A DNA stretch of 64,000 nt from Tardiphaga sp. P9-11. GTDB lineage: Bacteria > Pseudomonadota > Alphaproteobacteria > Rhizobiales > Xanthobacteraceae. This document shows, piece after piece, positions 18,705 through 28,620 of this stretch. Numbering within the stretch: the first letter of the stretch is position 1; each line of letters opens with the position of its first letter. The translations under genes were made by a program, and so were the position numbers. The DNA is taken from the NCBI RefSeq assembly GCF_008329525.1, contig NZ_NPKQ01000002.1, positions 62,001 through 126,000 on the forward strand, given 5' to 3'. The notes under the pieces were generated by a model, which saw only the letters and a list, made by a program, of their open reading frames with translations, was not told where the DNA came from and did not search any database.

Positions 18705-21700
18705 CTATTCCGCCGCAACCACGCGCGGACGATCGTCGTGGTCTTCTTCGTCGAGCTGCGGCTGCAGCTTGCGCTTCAGCTTGCGGTCGATCCGGTCGAG
18801 ATAGATGTAAATCACTGGCGTGATGAACAGCGTCAGCAATTGCGAGACACACAGACCACCGACCACCGCAACGCCGAGCGGCTGGCGCAACTCGGCGCCG
18901 GCGCCAGCGCCCAGCGCGATCGGCAGCGTGCCGAAGATCGCCGCGAAGGTGGTCATCATGATCGGGCGGAAACGCAACAGCGCGGCCTCGCGGATCGCGT
19001 GTTCAGCCGACAGGCCGACGCGACGACGCTCCAGCGCGAAGTCGACCATCATGATTGCGTTCTTCTTGACGATGCCGACCAGCATGACGATGCCGATCAT
19101 GGCGATGACCGACATCTCCATTTTGAACAACATCAAGGTCAGGATCGCGCCGATACCCGCCGACGGCAGGCCGGAGATGATCGTGATCGGATGGATGAAG
19201 CTCTCATAGAGAATGCCGAGAATGACGAAGGCCGCAAACACGGCAGCGAGGATCAGCACGCCCTGCCCGCGCAAGGAATCCTGGAATACCTGCGCGGTGC
19301 CCGAGAAGCCCGTGGCGATAGTCACCGGCAACTTCGCATCAGCCTCGATCTGCGTGATCTGATCGACCGCATAGCCTAGCGAATAGCCGGGCACGAGGTT
19401 GAACGAGATCGTCACAGCGGGCTGCTGGCCCTGATGGTTGATCTGCAGCGGCCCGACCGTCGGCAGCAGACGTGCCACTGCACTCAGCGGGATGGTCTGG
19501 TTATTCGAGGTCTTCATATAAAGCTTGGAGAGATCGCTCGGGTCGATCCGGAACTGCGGCTGCGCTTCCAGAATGATCTGATAGTCGTTGGTCGGCATAT
19601 AGATGGTGCCGACCTGGCGCGAACCGAACGCATTATAGAGCTGGTTGCGAACCTGATCGACCGTGATGCCGTAGACTGCCGCCTTCTCGCGGTCGATATC
19701 GACCGTCATTTGCGGGTTCTTGATGTAAAGGTCGGTGGTCACGTCGAGCAGACCCGGCACCTTGGCGATGAGGTCACGCATCTCCGGCGATACGCGATAC
19801 AGCGTGTCGGTGTCGCTGCCTTGAAGCACGTATTGATACTGACTCTTCGACGGACGACCACCGATGTTCAGGTTCTGGATGCTCTGGAAAAAGGCCTGCA
19901 GGCCGGGAACGGCCAGCGACTTCTGCCGCAGCCGCGCCATCACCACCTGTGCCGGTTCACGTTCCTTCGCCGGCTTCAGCGCCACGAACAGACGCCCATA
20001 ATTCGCCGTCGCATTCGGGCCGCCTGACCCCACCGTGCTGTTGATGTACTCGACCGCGGGGTCCGTTTTCAGCAACGCCGCCAGCACCTGCTGACGCGCG
20101 GACATCGCTTCAAACGACGTATCGGTGGCGGCTTCGGTGATGCCTGTGAGGAAGCCGGTGTCTTCCTGCGGGAAAAACCCCTTCGGCACGATCATGTAGA
20201 GATAGACGGTACCGCCGAGCGTCGCGAGGGTGACCACGAGCATCAGCGCCTTGTGCGCCAGCACATGGTCCAGCGCCCATTCGTAGCCGCGCAGCCAGGC
20301 CGCGAACATGCGCTCGAAACCACGCAGGATGAAATTTTCCTTGTGCTCGGGATCGTGGGCCTTGAGCACGCGCGCGCACAGCATCGGCGTCAGCGTCAGC
20401 GACACGAAGCCCGAGACGATGATCGCCACCGCAATCGTCACCGCAAATTCACGGAACACGCGGCCGACGATGCCGCCCATCAGCAGCACGGGAATAAACA
20501 CCGCGATCAGCGAGAAAGTGATCGAAATGATGGTGAAGCCGATTTCGCGCGCGCCCTTCAGCGCCGCATCGAACGGCTTCATGCCGAGTTCGATGTGCCG
20601 GACGATGTTCTCCAGCATGACGATGGCGTCGTCGACCACGAAGCCGACTGACAGTGTCAACGCTAGCAGCGTCATGTTGTTGATGGAGTAGTCCAGCATA
20701 TACATCGCAGCGCAGGTGCCGAAGATCGAGATCGGCACGGCTAGCGCCGGGATGAAGGTCGCAGAAGCCGAACGCAGGAACAGGAAGATGACGATGATCA
20801 CCAGCACGACGGCAATCAACAATGTCTCCTCGACGTCGGCGACGGCCTCGCGGACCGACACCGAGCGGTCCATCATCACATTGACTTCGACGGACGGCGG
20901 CAATTGTGCGCGCAGCGACGGCAGCTTGGCGCGAACGCCGTCGACCACGGCGACCGTGTTGGCATCGGGCTGTTTCTGGATCGCCAGCACGATGGCGCGC
21001 TCGCCATTCAGCCAGGTCGCGATCTTGTCGTTTTCGACGGCGTCATAGATCTTGGCGACTTCGTTCAGCTTGACGGGCGAGCCGTTGCGCCAGGCAACAA
21101 CGACCTGGCCATAGTCGGCGGCCTTCGACATCTGGCCGGAGGCCTGCAGCGAGATGTCCTGCTTCGGTCCATTCAGGGTGCCGACGGGCGTCGAGGAATT
21201 GGCGCGTGACACCGCCGTGCGGATGTCTTCGAGCGACAGGCCGCGGGCCGCAGCAGCCTCAGGGTCGGCCTGGACGCGAATGGCGAATTTCTGCGTGCCA
21301 TAGATCAGCACCTGCGCCACGCCGGGGATCTGCGACAGCGCCTGTCCAATGGTGATATCACCAAATTCATTGACGGCCGAGAGCGGCAGAGTCGATGAAC
21401 TCAGTGCAATGAACAGCACCGGGAAGTCGCCGGGGTTCACCTTGCGGAAACTCGGCGGGATCGTCATTTCGATCGGCAACCGGCGCTGTGCGATCGTCAG
21501 CGCGGTCTGCACGTCCAGCGCAGCCGCATCGATATTGCGGTTGAGATCGAACTGAATGATGATCTGGGTCGTTCCCTGCGACGAGCTCGACGACATCGAG
21601 GAGATACCAGCGATGGTCGAGAGCTGACGCTCGATGATACCGGCGACCGAGGCCGCCATCGTATCGGCACTGGCGCCCGGCAGCGTCGCCGTCACCGCGA

Positions 21701-21833
21701 TGGTCGGAAAATCCACCTTGGGAAGCGCCGACACCGGCAGCAGCCTGAAACCGAAAATGCCAAACGCGATGATCGTCGCCGTGATGAGCGTGGTCATCAC
21801 CGGGCGACGGATGCAGAGCTCCGAGAGGGTCAT
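18705..21833 (-). CDS. RND multidrug efflux permease (AcrB/MdtC type)
   Basis: A 1042-residue inner-membrane proton/drug antiporter of the HAE1 RND family. It starts with the typical LCIRRPVMTTLI segment, has twelve membrane spans in two blocks separated by large periplasmic domains, and carries the Asp-Asp proton-relay pair in GFVVDDAIVMLENI. The closest family style is MdtB/MdtC. It forms an operon with the adaptor immediately upstream (3-base gap). No outer-membrane channel gene is adjacent, so a TolC-like partner must be elsewhere. Confidence 0.95.
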   Translation of the reverse strand: MTLSELCIRRPVMTTLITATIIAFGIFGFRLLPVSALPKVDFPTIAVTATLPGASADTMAASVAGIIERQLSTIAGISSMSSSSSQGTTQIIIQFDLNRNIDAAALDVQTALTIAQRRLPIEMTIPPSFRKVNPGDFPVLFIALSSSTLPLSAVNEFGDITIGQALSQIPGVAQVLIYGTQKFAIRVQADPEAAAARGLSLEDIRTAVSRANSSTPVGTLNGPKQDISLQASGQMSKAADYGQVVVAWRNGSPVKLNEVAKIYDAVENDKIATWLNGERAIVLAIQKQPDANTVAVVDGVRAKLPSLRAQLPPSVEVNVMMDRSVSVREAVADVEETLLIAVVLVIIVIFLFLRSASATFIPALAVPISIFGTCAAMYMLDYSINNMTLLALTLSVGFVVDDAIVMLENIVRHIELGMKPFDAALKGAREIGFTIISITFSLIAVFIPVLLMGGIVGRVFREFAVTIAVAIIVSGFVSLTLTPMLCARVLKAHDPEHKENFILRGFERMFAAWLRGYEWALDHVLAHKALMLVVTLATLGGTVYLYMIVPKGFFPQEDTGFLTGITEAATDTSFEAMSARQQVLAALLKTDPAVEYINSTVGSGGPNATANYGRLFVALKPAKEREPAQVVMARLRQKSLAVPGLQAFFQSIQNLNIGGRPSKSQYQYVLQGSDTDTLYRVSPEMRDLIAKVPGLLDVTTDLYIKNPQMTVDIDREKAAVYGITVDQVRNQLYNAFGSRQVGTIYMPTNDYQIILEAQPQFRIDPSDLSKLYMKTSNNQTIPLSAVARLLPTVGPLQINHQGQQPAVTISFNLVPGYSLGYAVDQITQIEADAKLPVTIATGFSGTAQVFQDSLRGQGVLILAAVFAAFVILGILYESFIHPITIISGLPSAGIGAILTLMLFKMEMSVIAMIGIVMLVGIVKKNAIMMVDFALERRRVGLSAEHAIREAALLRFRPIMMTTFAAIFGTLPIALGAGAGAELRQPLGVAVVGGLCVSQLLTLFITPVIYIYLDRIDRKLKRKLQPQLDEEDHDDRPRVVAAE

Positions 21834-21836
21834 GTT

Positions 21837-22967
21837 TTATGCCCCGGCCTTGCGAGCCCGGGCCTCAACCCGTGTGCCTTGCATCAGCAAGAGCTGGCCG
21901 TCGACGACGACGTCCTCATCCCCTTTTAAACCTGACGTGATCACCGAAATCCCCTGGAAGGTGCGATCGACTTCGACAGGTTGAACATGGGCGACGCCGT
22001 CCTTCACCGTGAACACGAAGTTCCCGGTCTGACTGCGCTGAACAGCCACGGTTGGCACAACAACGCCGTCTTCCGTGCGCACGATCAGCTTGGCCTGTAC
22101 CAGAATGCCCGGCCACAGGGTCTCGTTCGGATTGCTCATGATGCCACGCACGGTGACCATCCCGGTGGTGGAATCCACGGTGTTTTCCACCATCGCGACC
22201 TTGCCTGTTTCAGAACGGCCGCTGTTCGGGATGGTCGCAATGACCGAGGTCGATCCCGCCGCCATCGCGTCGCGCAGATCGCCAAGCACGCGCTGCGGCA
22301 CGGCGAACGACACATAGACCGGAGCCATCTGGTTGATGGTTGCGAGCGGCGCCGTGTCCGCAGGGCGAACGAAATTACCGACCTTTACGTTGGCCGCACT
22401 GATCCGGCCGGAGAACGGCGCGCTAATGATCGTGTAGCTCTTCTGGACCTTGAGGTTATCCAGCGCCGACTGATCGGCCCGGATGGTTCCAGCCAGGATG
22501 TCGGACTGCGTCTTGGCATTGTCGACGCTGACCTGCGTGGTCGCGCCCTTCCCGATCAAGTCTGTAAAACGCCGCACGTCGCGTTCAGCACCGGCCAATT
22601 GGGCCTGATCGCGGGCCAGCGTGCCTTCCGCCTGCTCGATCTGCGCATCGATCTGCCGCGAATCGAGGGTAAACAGCAGGTCGCCTTCCTTGACCTTGGC
22701 GCCGTCTTCAAAATGAACCGAGGTGATGGTGGTTTCCACCCGCGACTTGAGCGCGACACTCGAAATCGGCGTTACCGTGCCGATTGAATCGACATCGACC
22801 GGGACCGGTTTGCGTTCGGCCTTGGCCAGCTCGACCGAAACGATCCGCGCGCGCTGCGGGGCCTGTGTACTGGTATTGCCACCGGTCCAGGAGGAGCGCG
22901 TCGCATAGGCAGCAACCGCCACGGCGCCGACGAGAACGAGTAGAGCGATCGATGTGCGTTTCTTCAT
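21837..22967 (-). CDS. RND efflux periplasmic adaptor (membrane fusion protein, MdtA type)
   Basis: The adaptor joins the RND permease to an outer-membrane channel. It has an N-terminal signal/anchor (MKKRTSIALLVLVGAVAVAA), a barrel-sandwich lipoyl-like domain (GTVTPISSVALKSRV), a coiled-coil hairpin around the LARDQAQLAGAERDV segment, and beta-barrel and membrane-proximal domains. An alternative ATG at 22976 would add three residues (MDH); spacing from the AGGTG sequence leaves the choice open. It is the first gene of the efflux operon. Confidence 0.93.
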   Translation of the reverse strand: MKKRTSIALLVLVGAVAVAAYATRSSWTGGNTSTQAPQRARIVSVELAKAERKPVPVDVDSIGTVTPISSVALKSRVETTITSVHFEDGAKVKEGDLLFTLDSRQIDAQIEQAEGTLARDQAQLAGAERDVRRFTDLIGKGATTQVSVDNAKTQSDILAGTIRADQSALDNLKVQKSYTIISAPFSGRISAANVKVGNFVRPADTAPLATINQMAPVYVSFAVPQRVLGDLRDAMAAGSTSVIATIPNSGRSETGKVAMVENTVDSTTGMVTVRGIMSNPNETLWPGILVQAKLIVRTEDGVVVPTVAVQRSQTGNFVFTVKDGVAHVQPVEVDRTFQGISVITSGLKGDEDVVVDGQLLLMQGTRVEARARKAGA

Positions 22968-23135
22968 ATGGTCCATGTCACCTGGTACAGAAGATCGGGT
23001 CGCCCCCGTTTCCCGCCCATGACAGCTTTAAAACAGCGTCTATGCGCTTTAGGCTTAAAGCTTATCATGTTGATGGGGATGATGGTATGCCACGTTGACG
23101 TATTTTTGCCATTGTTGTTACCGGAATCCCAGCAA

Positions 23136-23927
23136 ATGAGAATTGCCACCTGGAATGTAAACTCTGTGCGCCAGCGGCTGGACCATCTGCTGACCTGGCT
23201 GCGCGACTGCTCCCCGGACATCGTCTGCCTGCAGGAGATCAAATGCCTCGATGAGGCGTTTCCGCGCGAGCCCATCGAGGCGCTCGGCTACAATGTCGTC
23301 ACCCACGGCCAGAAGACCTTCAACGGGGTTGCCCTGCTCTCGAAATATCCGCTGGAGGAAGCCACGCCCCGGCTGGCGGGCGATGACGAGGATCTCCACG
23401 CCCGCTTCATCGAGGGCGTGGTGTCGCTGAAATCCGGGGTGGTCAGGGTTGCCTGCCTGTATCTGCCGAACGGCAATCCGGTCGATACCGAGAAGTATCC
23501 CTATAAGCTGAAATGGATGTCCCGGCTGCAGGAGTTCACCCGGCTGCGACTGAAGACCGAGGAACCTCTAATTCTCGCCGGTGACTTCAATGTCATCCCG
23601 GCGGCAGCAGACGCCTATAATCCGGCGGCCTGGATCAACGACGCGCTGTTCAAGCCGGAAACCCGCGCCAGCTTCCAGACCCTGCTCGGATTGGGCATGA
23701 CCGACGCCCTGCGCGCCGTTACCGATGAGCCCGGCCAGTACACGTTCTGGGACTATCAGGCCGGCGCCTGGCAGAAGAACTGGGGCATCCGCATCGACCA
23801 TCTGCTGCTGTCGCCGCAGGCCAGCGACAGGCTCGTCGACGTCGGCATCGACAAGTATGTGCGCGCCTGGGAGAAGCCGTCGGATCACGTGCCGGTATGG
23901 GTCGATCTGGACCTTGAAGCGGCGTAG
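23136..23927 (+). CDS. xth: Exodeoxyribonuclease III (AP endonuclease)
   Basis: A 263-residue Mg-dependent AP endonuclease and 3'-5' exonuclease of base-excision repair. The start at 23136 (MRIATWNVNSVRQRLDHL) matches the family; upstream in-frame codons lack similarity. Catalytic signatures are intact: LQEIKC (Glu34), AGDFNVIP, the GIRIDHLLLS segment and the terminal SDHVPVWVDL. It is divergent from the RND operon. Confidence 0.95.
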   Translation: MRIATWNVNSVRQRLDHLLTWLRDCSPDIVCLQEIKCLDEAFPREPIEALGYNVVTHGQKTFNGVALLSKYPLEEATPRLAGDDEDLHARFIEGVVSLKSGVVRVACLYLPNGNPVDTEKYPYKLKWMSRLQEFTRLRLKTEEPLILAGDFNVIPAAADAYNPAAWINDALFKPETRASFQTLLGLGMTDALRAVTDEPGQYTFWDYQAGAWQKNWGIRIDHLLLSPQASDRLVDVGIDKYVRAWEKPSDHVPVWVDLDLEAA

Positions 23928-23971
23928 GCAGAAGTCGCGCTCCATTGCTGCGAGCAACTTCGCGAAATCTC

Positions 23972-24784
23972 TTAATCCCGTTTGCCAGACACCCAGTGCT
24001 CGAGCATCTGCAACGCCATGGCACGATCGTCTTCGGAGGCTTTGGCAATGGCCTTGTTGTAGCTGTCGCGGATCCAGGAGTCGTCCGGGCCGGCATTGTC
24101 GCGGGCCAGAGTCAGCCACATCAGGCCACGCGCCATCTGCCGCGGCAGCGATTCACCGTTGAACAGCATCTGACCGAGCAGCGCCTGTGCCTGATGCTGG
24201 CCCTTCTGCGCAGCAAGACCAAGCCAGCGGGCGCCATATTTGGTGTCGCGCGGGGTACCGATGCCCTTCAGGTACAGCCGGGCCAGATCATATTGCGCGT
24301 CGGCATTGCCGAAATAGGACGCGGCATAGGAGAACATCTCACGCGCACGTTCGGTGTCTGCCTTGATCTTCGAATTCGGAATACCGTCGAGGTAGTAGCG
24401 GCCGAGCGCCACGAAGGCGTTGGCGACGATGGTTGCCTGCGGCGCGGACGGGCTGTCTTCGGCATGGGCATTGGCAATGCGGCTGAAATATTCGAAGGCG
24501 CGCAGGTCATCCTGCGCCACGCCGTTACCGTCGGCATACATCCGGCCGAGCTTCCACTGGGCGATCGGATGACCGCCCTCAGCGGCGTATTGTAGCGCGG
24601 TCAACGATGTGTCGGGCTTGGCGGACTTCTTCAAGACCGGCGCGGCGCCGGGAATGGTCGTTACAACCGGCAGGGCTGCGTCGCTGCTGCCAACTGGCGC
24701 ACCGTCAAAGGCAAGGGCTGGCGCTACCACTGACGCGGCACCCAAAGCAAACACACCAAAAATGATACGCTCAACTATCCGCAT
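23972..24784 (-). CDS. Exported Sel1-like / TPR repeat protein
   Basis: A 270-residue protein with a signal peptide (MRIVERIIFGVFALGAASVVAPALA) followed by Sel1-type repeats: ALQYAAEGGHPIAQWKLGRM, AFVALGRYYLDGIP, SYFGNADAQYDLARLYLKG and GAQWLG-like units. Sel1 repeats mediate protein-protein contacts; alphaproteobacterial periplasmic members include ExoR-type regulators, but this one cannot be assigned. The next upstream ORF overlaps its start by 14 bases. Confidence 0.85.
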   Translation of the reverse strand: MRIVERIIFGVFALGAASVVAPALAFDGAPVGSSDAALPVVTTIPGAAPVLKKSAKPDTSLTALQYAAEGGHPIAQWKLGRMYADGNGVAQDDLRAFEYFSRIANAHAEDSPSAPQATIVANAFVALGRYYLDGIPNSKIKADTERAREMFSYAASYFGNADAQYDLARLYLKGIGTPRDTKYGARWLGLAAQKGQHQAQALLGQMLFNGESLPRQMARGLMWLTLARDNAGPDDSWIRDSYNKAIAKASEDDRAMALQMLEHWVSGKRD

Positions 24785-25415
24785 AACAATATTTCTCGTG
24801 GGCCCGGTCGGGCCGGGTCACGGCGCAATCAATGGGCGACCCAATCTGCCGGGCATATGTCCACAGCGTCCCTGATATATGGTTAGTCGCGCGACGCTTC
24901 CCTTTGGTCGGGTGCGCGGCCAATTCTTTGTCGGTCAATTTTACGTTAAGGTAGCTTTCACTGGATTTACGCCCGATGGTGCAGACGTCCACCGCTTCGA
25001 AGATGCCGGGAGCCACATTCCCCTTCGATCCAACAAGGTCACCGTTACAGGTGATCGACTTGTTGGCAGAACGCATGACGTCCTGGTGGGAATTCCACTT
25101 CACGGTCTTCATACTCTCCGCGATCACCTTCCCGTCTGCAGCGAGGCGATCTCCCTGCAGCTGGCCGTGATCGAGCAATGTCTCGTTCGGCATCGGTATG
25201 CTGGCAACTTCCAATATGTCTGAGGCGACATAACGGCTCACCCGCTGCAAACCGGTACCATACGGTGTCTTTTTGAAGATTTGAGAAGTCCGGGCTGGAT
25301 TGCCGCGCGTAGCCGGACCCATCGCCGATGAGCGCGCGCCCCGCGACGCCTGCTCTCGGCCCTCCGTCATATGACGGATAGGCAAGCGCCACTTGATGTT
25401 CGTCCCAGCGTCCAT
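24771..25415 (-). CDS. Orphan ORF, hypothetical protein
   Basis: I do not recognise this protein. From the ATG at 25415 it is 214 residues, hydrophilic, with no obvious signal peptide or membrane span. It contains two Cys in short polar contexts (SITCNGDLVGSKGN and AVDVCTIGRKSSESYLNVKL). Codon third positions are less GC-biased than in neighbouring genes, so it may be acquired DNA or a chance ORF. It overlaps the Sel1-protein start by 14 bases. A competing plus-strand frame (24879-25223) looks like a shadow. Confidence 0.4.
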   Translation of the reverse strand: MDAGTNIKWRLPIRHMTEGREQASRGARSSAMGPATRGNPARTSQIFKKTPYGTGLQRVSRYVASDILEVASIPMPNETLLDHGQLQGDRLAADGKVIAESMKTVKWNSHQDVMRSANKSITCNGDLVGSKGNVAPGIFEAVDVCTIGRKSSESYLNVKLTDKELAAHPTKGKRRATNHISGTLWTYARQIGSPIDCAVTRPDRAHEKYCYADS

Positions 25416-25430
25416 CACGAGCCTGGTTTC

Positions 25431-25616
25431 TCAGGTCGCTTCGGCAATCCGGGACAGTCCCACTGACATCCCGCCGATCTCCGAAGCGCTCCAGCCTTCT
25501 GGCCGATGAGAAATGATTTCACGAAGGCGTGTGGCCAAATAGCGGCGGTTGCGATACCCGGGGCGTGATAGGGTTAAATCTTGGGGACTGTTGCCGTGGC
25601 GACACATTCGTTGCAC
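25431..25616 (-). CDS. Possible small orphan ORF
   Basis: A 61-codon ORF just upstream of the 24771-25415 ORF on the same strand. Its C-terminal half (ATRLREIISHRPEGWSASEI) looks protein-like and helical, but there is no recognised family. It could be the 5' part of a broken gene continued by the next ORF, or chance. Confidence 0.22.
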   Translation of the reverse strand: MQRMCRHGNSPQDLTLSRPGYRNRRYLATRLREIISHRPEGWSASEIGGMSVGLSRIAEAT

Positions 25617-25726
25617 CTAAGCAACCCTTTAGAGTCAGACCAAAGTCGAAAACGCGCAGGCCACTTTTCTGTCCGGCATCTGGCACCACTCAGCGATGCC
25701 AGGGCGGAGTAGTGGCCGAAAACGAA
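25617..25726. other. Unassigned spacer upstream of the lpdA terminator
   Basis: About 110 bases between the small orphan ORF and the lpdA terminator. If the small ORF is not real, the gene-free stretch is about 310 bases (25416-25726). I see no RNA gene or repeat in it. Confidence 0.3.
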
Positions 25727-25750
25727 AACGCCACCCTTCGAGGTGGCGTT
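25720..25750 (-). terminator. Rho-independent terminator of the pdh-lpdA operon
   Basis: On the minus strand a 9-bp stem (AACGCCACC with GGTGGCGTT, 25727-25750) is followed by a T-rich tail (TTTTCGTTT). It begins 24 bases past the lpdA stop at 25774. Confidence 0.8.
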
Positions 25751-25773
25751 CACTCAGGATCGTGCGAGACGGC

Positions 25774-27192
25774 TTAGGTGTTCAGCACCCGGCCATAGGC
25801 GTCCAGCACAGCTTCTTTCATCGTCTCCGAGATGGTCGGATGTGGGAAGATGGTGTGGAAGAGCTCTTCTTCGGTGGTCTCCAGATTCATGGCGACGACG
25901 AAGCCCTGGATCAGTTCAGTGACCTCGGCGCCGACCAGATGTGCACCGAGCAGTTGCCCGGTCTTCTTGTCGAAGATCACCTTGGCCATACCCTGGTCCT
26001 CACCCATGGCGATCGCCTTGCCATTGGCGACGAAGGGGAAGCGGCCGACGCGAATGTCCTTCCCGGCTTCCTTGGCCTTGGCTTCGGTGAGGCCCACTGA
26101 CGCCACCTGCGGATGGCAATAGGTGCAGCCCGGGATCAGCGACTTGTCCATCCCATGCGGGTTCATGCCCTTGATTGCCTCGACGCAGATCACACCCTCA
26201 TGCTCGGCCTTGTGGGCGAGCATCGGCGGACCGGCGACGTCGCCAATGGCATAGATGCCGGGCACGTTGGTCTTGCCGTATTTGTCGATCACGATGCAGC
26301 CGCGCTCGGTTTTCACGCCGAGCTTCTCCAGGCCGAAGCCCTCGATATTGCCGACCACGCCAACCGCCGAGATGACGCGGTCGAATTCCTGCGTCACCGG
26401 CTTCTTGCCGTCATCAATGGTGGCGACGACACTGTCCGCTTTCTTGTCGAGCTTGGTCACCTTGGTATTGGTGAGAATCTTGAGGCCCTGCTTCTCGAAT
26501 TGCTTGCGCGCGAACCCGGCGATCTCGGCGTCCTCCACCGGCATGATCTGCGGCAGCACTTCGACCACGGTCACGTCGGCGCCCATGGTCTTATAGAACG
26601 ACGCGAATTCGATACCGATGGCGCCGGAGCCGACGACCAGCAGAGACTTCGGCATCTTGTCCGGATTCATCGCCTCGAAATAAGTCCAGACGAGCTTCTT
26701 GTCGGGCTCGAGACCCGGCAGCACTCGCGGACGCGCGCCGGTGGCGACAATGATATGCTTGGCCGTGTAGCTTCCCGCCCCCAGCGCGCCCTTCGGCGCC
26801 GCGGCTTCCGACTTCTTCACGGTGAACTTGCCCGGCGCATCGAGCGTCGCGTCGCCCCAGATGATTGAGATCTTGTTCTTGTTCATCAGGTATTCGACGC
26901 CGCCACTGAGGCGCTTCACCACGCCGCGCGAGCGCGCGATCACCGCCTTAATGTCGAACGAGACGTTGTCCGCGGACAGGCCGTAGTCTTTGGCATGCTG
27001 CATGTAGTGATAGATTTCCGCAGAACGCAGCAGCGCCTTGGTCGGGATACAGCCCCAGTTGTTGCAGATGCCGCCGAGATAGGCCTTCTCGACGATGGCC
27101 GTCTTGAAGCCGAGCTGCGCGGCGCGAATGGCCGTCACGTAACCGCCGGGACCGGAGCCGATCACGACGACGTCGAAGGATGTATCAGCCAT
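25774..27192 (-). CDS. lpdA: Dihydrolipoyl dehydrogenase (E3)
   Basis: The 472-residue flavoprotein that reoxidises dihydrolipoamide of the pyruvate (and often 2-oxoglutarate) dehydrogenase complex using NAD. It has the FAD-binding GSGPGG motif (12-17), the redox disulfide Cys43/Cys48 (GGICNNWGCIPTKAL), a central NAD-binding segment (VVGSGAIGIEFASFY), and the C-terminal His-Glu pair in HTIFPHPTISE. It is the last gene of the pdh operon. Confidence 0.97.
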   Translation of the reverse strand: MADTSFDVVVIGSGPGGYVTAIRAAQLGFKTAIVEKAYLGGICNNWGCIPTKALLRSAEIYHYMQHAKDYGLSADNVSFDIKAVIARSRGVVKRLSGGVEYLMNKNKISIIWGDATLDAPGKFTVKKSEAAAPKGALGAGSYTAKHIIVATGARPRVLPGLEPDKKLVWTYFEAMNPDKMPKSLLVVGSGAIGIEFASFYKTMGADVTVVEVLPQIMPVEDAEIAGFARKQFEKQGLKILTNTKVTKLDKKADSVVATIDDGKKPVTQEFDRVISAVGVVGNIEGFGLEKLGVKTERGCIVIDKYGKTNVPGIYAIGDVAGPPMLAHKAEHEGVICVEAIKGMNPHGMDKSLIPGCTYCHPQVASVGLTEAKAKEAGKDIRVGRFPFVANGKAIAMGEDQGMAKVIFDKKTGQLLGAHLVGAEVTELIQGFVVAMNLETTEEELFHTIFPHPTISETMKEAVLDAYGRVLNT

Positions 27193-27253
27193 GTTGACTC
27201 GCTTAATCTGTTTATAGCCGATGAAAATGTGAAGGCGCGCGAAGTTCGCGCAC

Positions 27254-28618
27254 TCACACCACCATCATCACGGGATTCTCGATCAGCTTCTTGAAGGCCG
27301 TGATCAGTTCCGCACCGAGCGCGCCATCTATAGCGCGGTGATCGCAGGACAGCGTCACGCTCATCATGGTTGCCGCCACGATCTGGCCGTTGCGTACCAC
27401 CGCCCGTTCCTCGCCGGTGCCAACCGCGAGGATGGACGACTGCGGTGGATTGATCACCGCGGTGAAGTCCTTGATGCCGAACATGCCGAGGTTGGACACG
27501 GATGACGCGCCGCCCTGGTATTCGTTGGGCTTGAGCTTTTTGGCCTTGGCGCGCGCGGCAAGTTCTTTCATCTCGTTGGAAATTGCCGAAATCGACTTGA
27601 TCTCGGCCTGGCGAATGATCGGCGTGATCAAGCCGAACGGCAGCGCCACCGCGACGCCGATGTCCGAATGCTTGTGGCGGAGCATCGCCGCTTCCGTCCA
27701 CGACACGTTCGCTTCCGGAATCTTCTGCAGCGCAATGGCCATTGCCTTGATAACGAAATCGTTGACCGAGAGCTTGTAGAGCGGCTTGCCGTCCTTGTCC
27801 TTGCCGGCGGCGGCGTTGATCTCCTCGCGCGCGGAGGAGAGCTTACCGAGATCGCAATCGACGGTGAGATAGAAGGTCGGCATCGAGTTGGTCGCGGCGG
27901 TGAGACGCTGCGCAATCGTACGGCGCATCGAGTCGTGCGGCACGCTCTCGTAAGCGCCCTGCTCGTACAGCCCAAGAATCTGCTGATCGGACATTGCAGG
28001 CGCACCGATCGCCGCCGTCACGCCGGCAGGAGCGCCCGCAGCGGCTACGGGCTTAAGGCCCTGACCGGATTTCGCCTTCTCGACATCCGCCGCGACCACG
28101 CGACCATGCGGACCCGAGCCAGTGATGCGGCCGAGTTCGATGCCGGCATCCTTGGCGAGACGACGCGCCAGCGGTGATGAGAATACACGCGCGCCATTGC
28201 TCTGTGAGGTGGTAGGCTGCGGAGCTGGCGCAACGGCAGGCACTGGTGCTTTCGCTGCGGGAGCAGCAGCCGGCGCTGGTGCTGCGGCAGCAGGCTTCGG
28301 CACCGGAGTCTCGGCAGCGGGCGCGGACTTCGGCTTGTCAGCCCCTGCCCCCGAAGCTGCGGTCTTCACGTCCTCGCCGTCGGCGGCGAGCACCGCGATG
28401 ATGGCGTTCACCGCAACATCCTGCGTACCTTCCGCCACCAGAATCTTGGCGATGGTGCCTTCGTCGACGGCTTCGACTTCCATCGTCGCCTTGTCGGTCT
28501 CGATCTCGGCGATCACGTCGCCGGACTTGACCTTGTCGCCCTCTTTCTTGAGCCACTTGGCAAGGTTGCCCTTTTCCATGGTGGGCGACAGCGCAGGCAT
28601 CAGAATGTTGATTGGCAT
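27254..28618 (-). CDS. pdhC: Pyruvate dehydrogenase E2, dihydrolipoamide acetyltransferase
   Basis: The 454-residue core acetyltransferase of the pyruvate dehydrogenase complex. One lipoyl domain (lipoyl-Lys43 in ETDKATMEV), an Ala/Pro linker, a peripheral-subunit binding domain ([17 protein letters not shown], about 150) and the catalytic domain with the DHRAIDG motif (His427, Asp431) are in order. The family more often has DHRxxDG with Val, so the Ala is a mild change. It lies between a DUF5076 gene and lpdA. Confidence 0.96.
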   Translation of the reverse strand: MPINILMPALSPTMEKGNLAKWLKKEGDKVKSGDVIAEIETDKATMEVEAVDEGTIAKILVAEGTQDVAVNAIIAVLAADGEDVKTAASGAGADKPKSAPAAETPVPKPAAAAPAPAAAPAAKAPVPAVAPAPQPTTSQSNGARVFSSPLARRLAKDAGIELGRITGSGPHGRVVAADVEKAKSGQGLKPVAAAGAPAGVTAAIGAPAMSDQQILGLYEQGAYESVPHDSMRRTIAQRLTAATNSMPTFYLTVDCDLGKLSSAREEINAAAGKDKDGKPLYKLSVNDFVIKAMAIALQKIPEANVSWTEAAMLRHKHSDIGVAVALPFGLITPIIRQAEIKSISAISNEMKELAARAKAKKLKPNEYQGGASSVSNLGMFGIKDFTAVINPPQSSILAVGTGEERAVVRNGQIVAATMMSVTLSCDHRAIDGALGAELITAFKKLIENPVMMVV

Positions 28619-28620
28619 TG

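Noticed and set aside
24879-25223. Plus-strand frame of 114 codons in the unassigned stretch
   Set aside because: It overlaps the longer minus-strand ORF, has no ribosome site I can see and no family resemblance.
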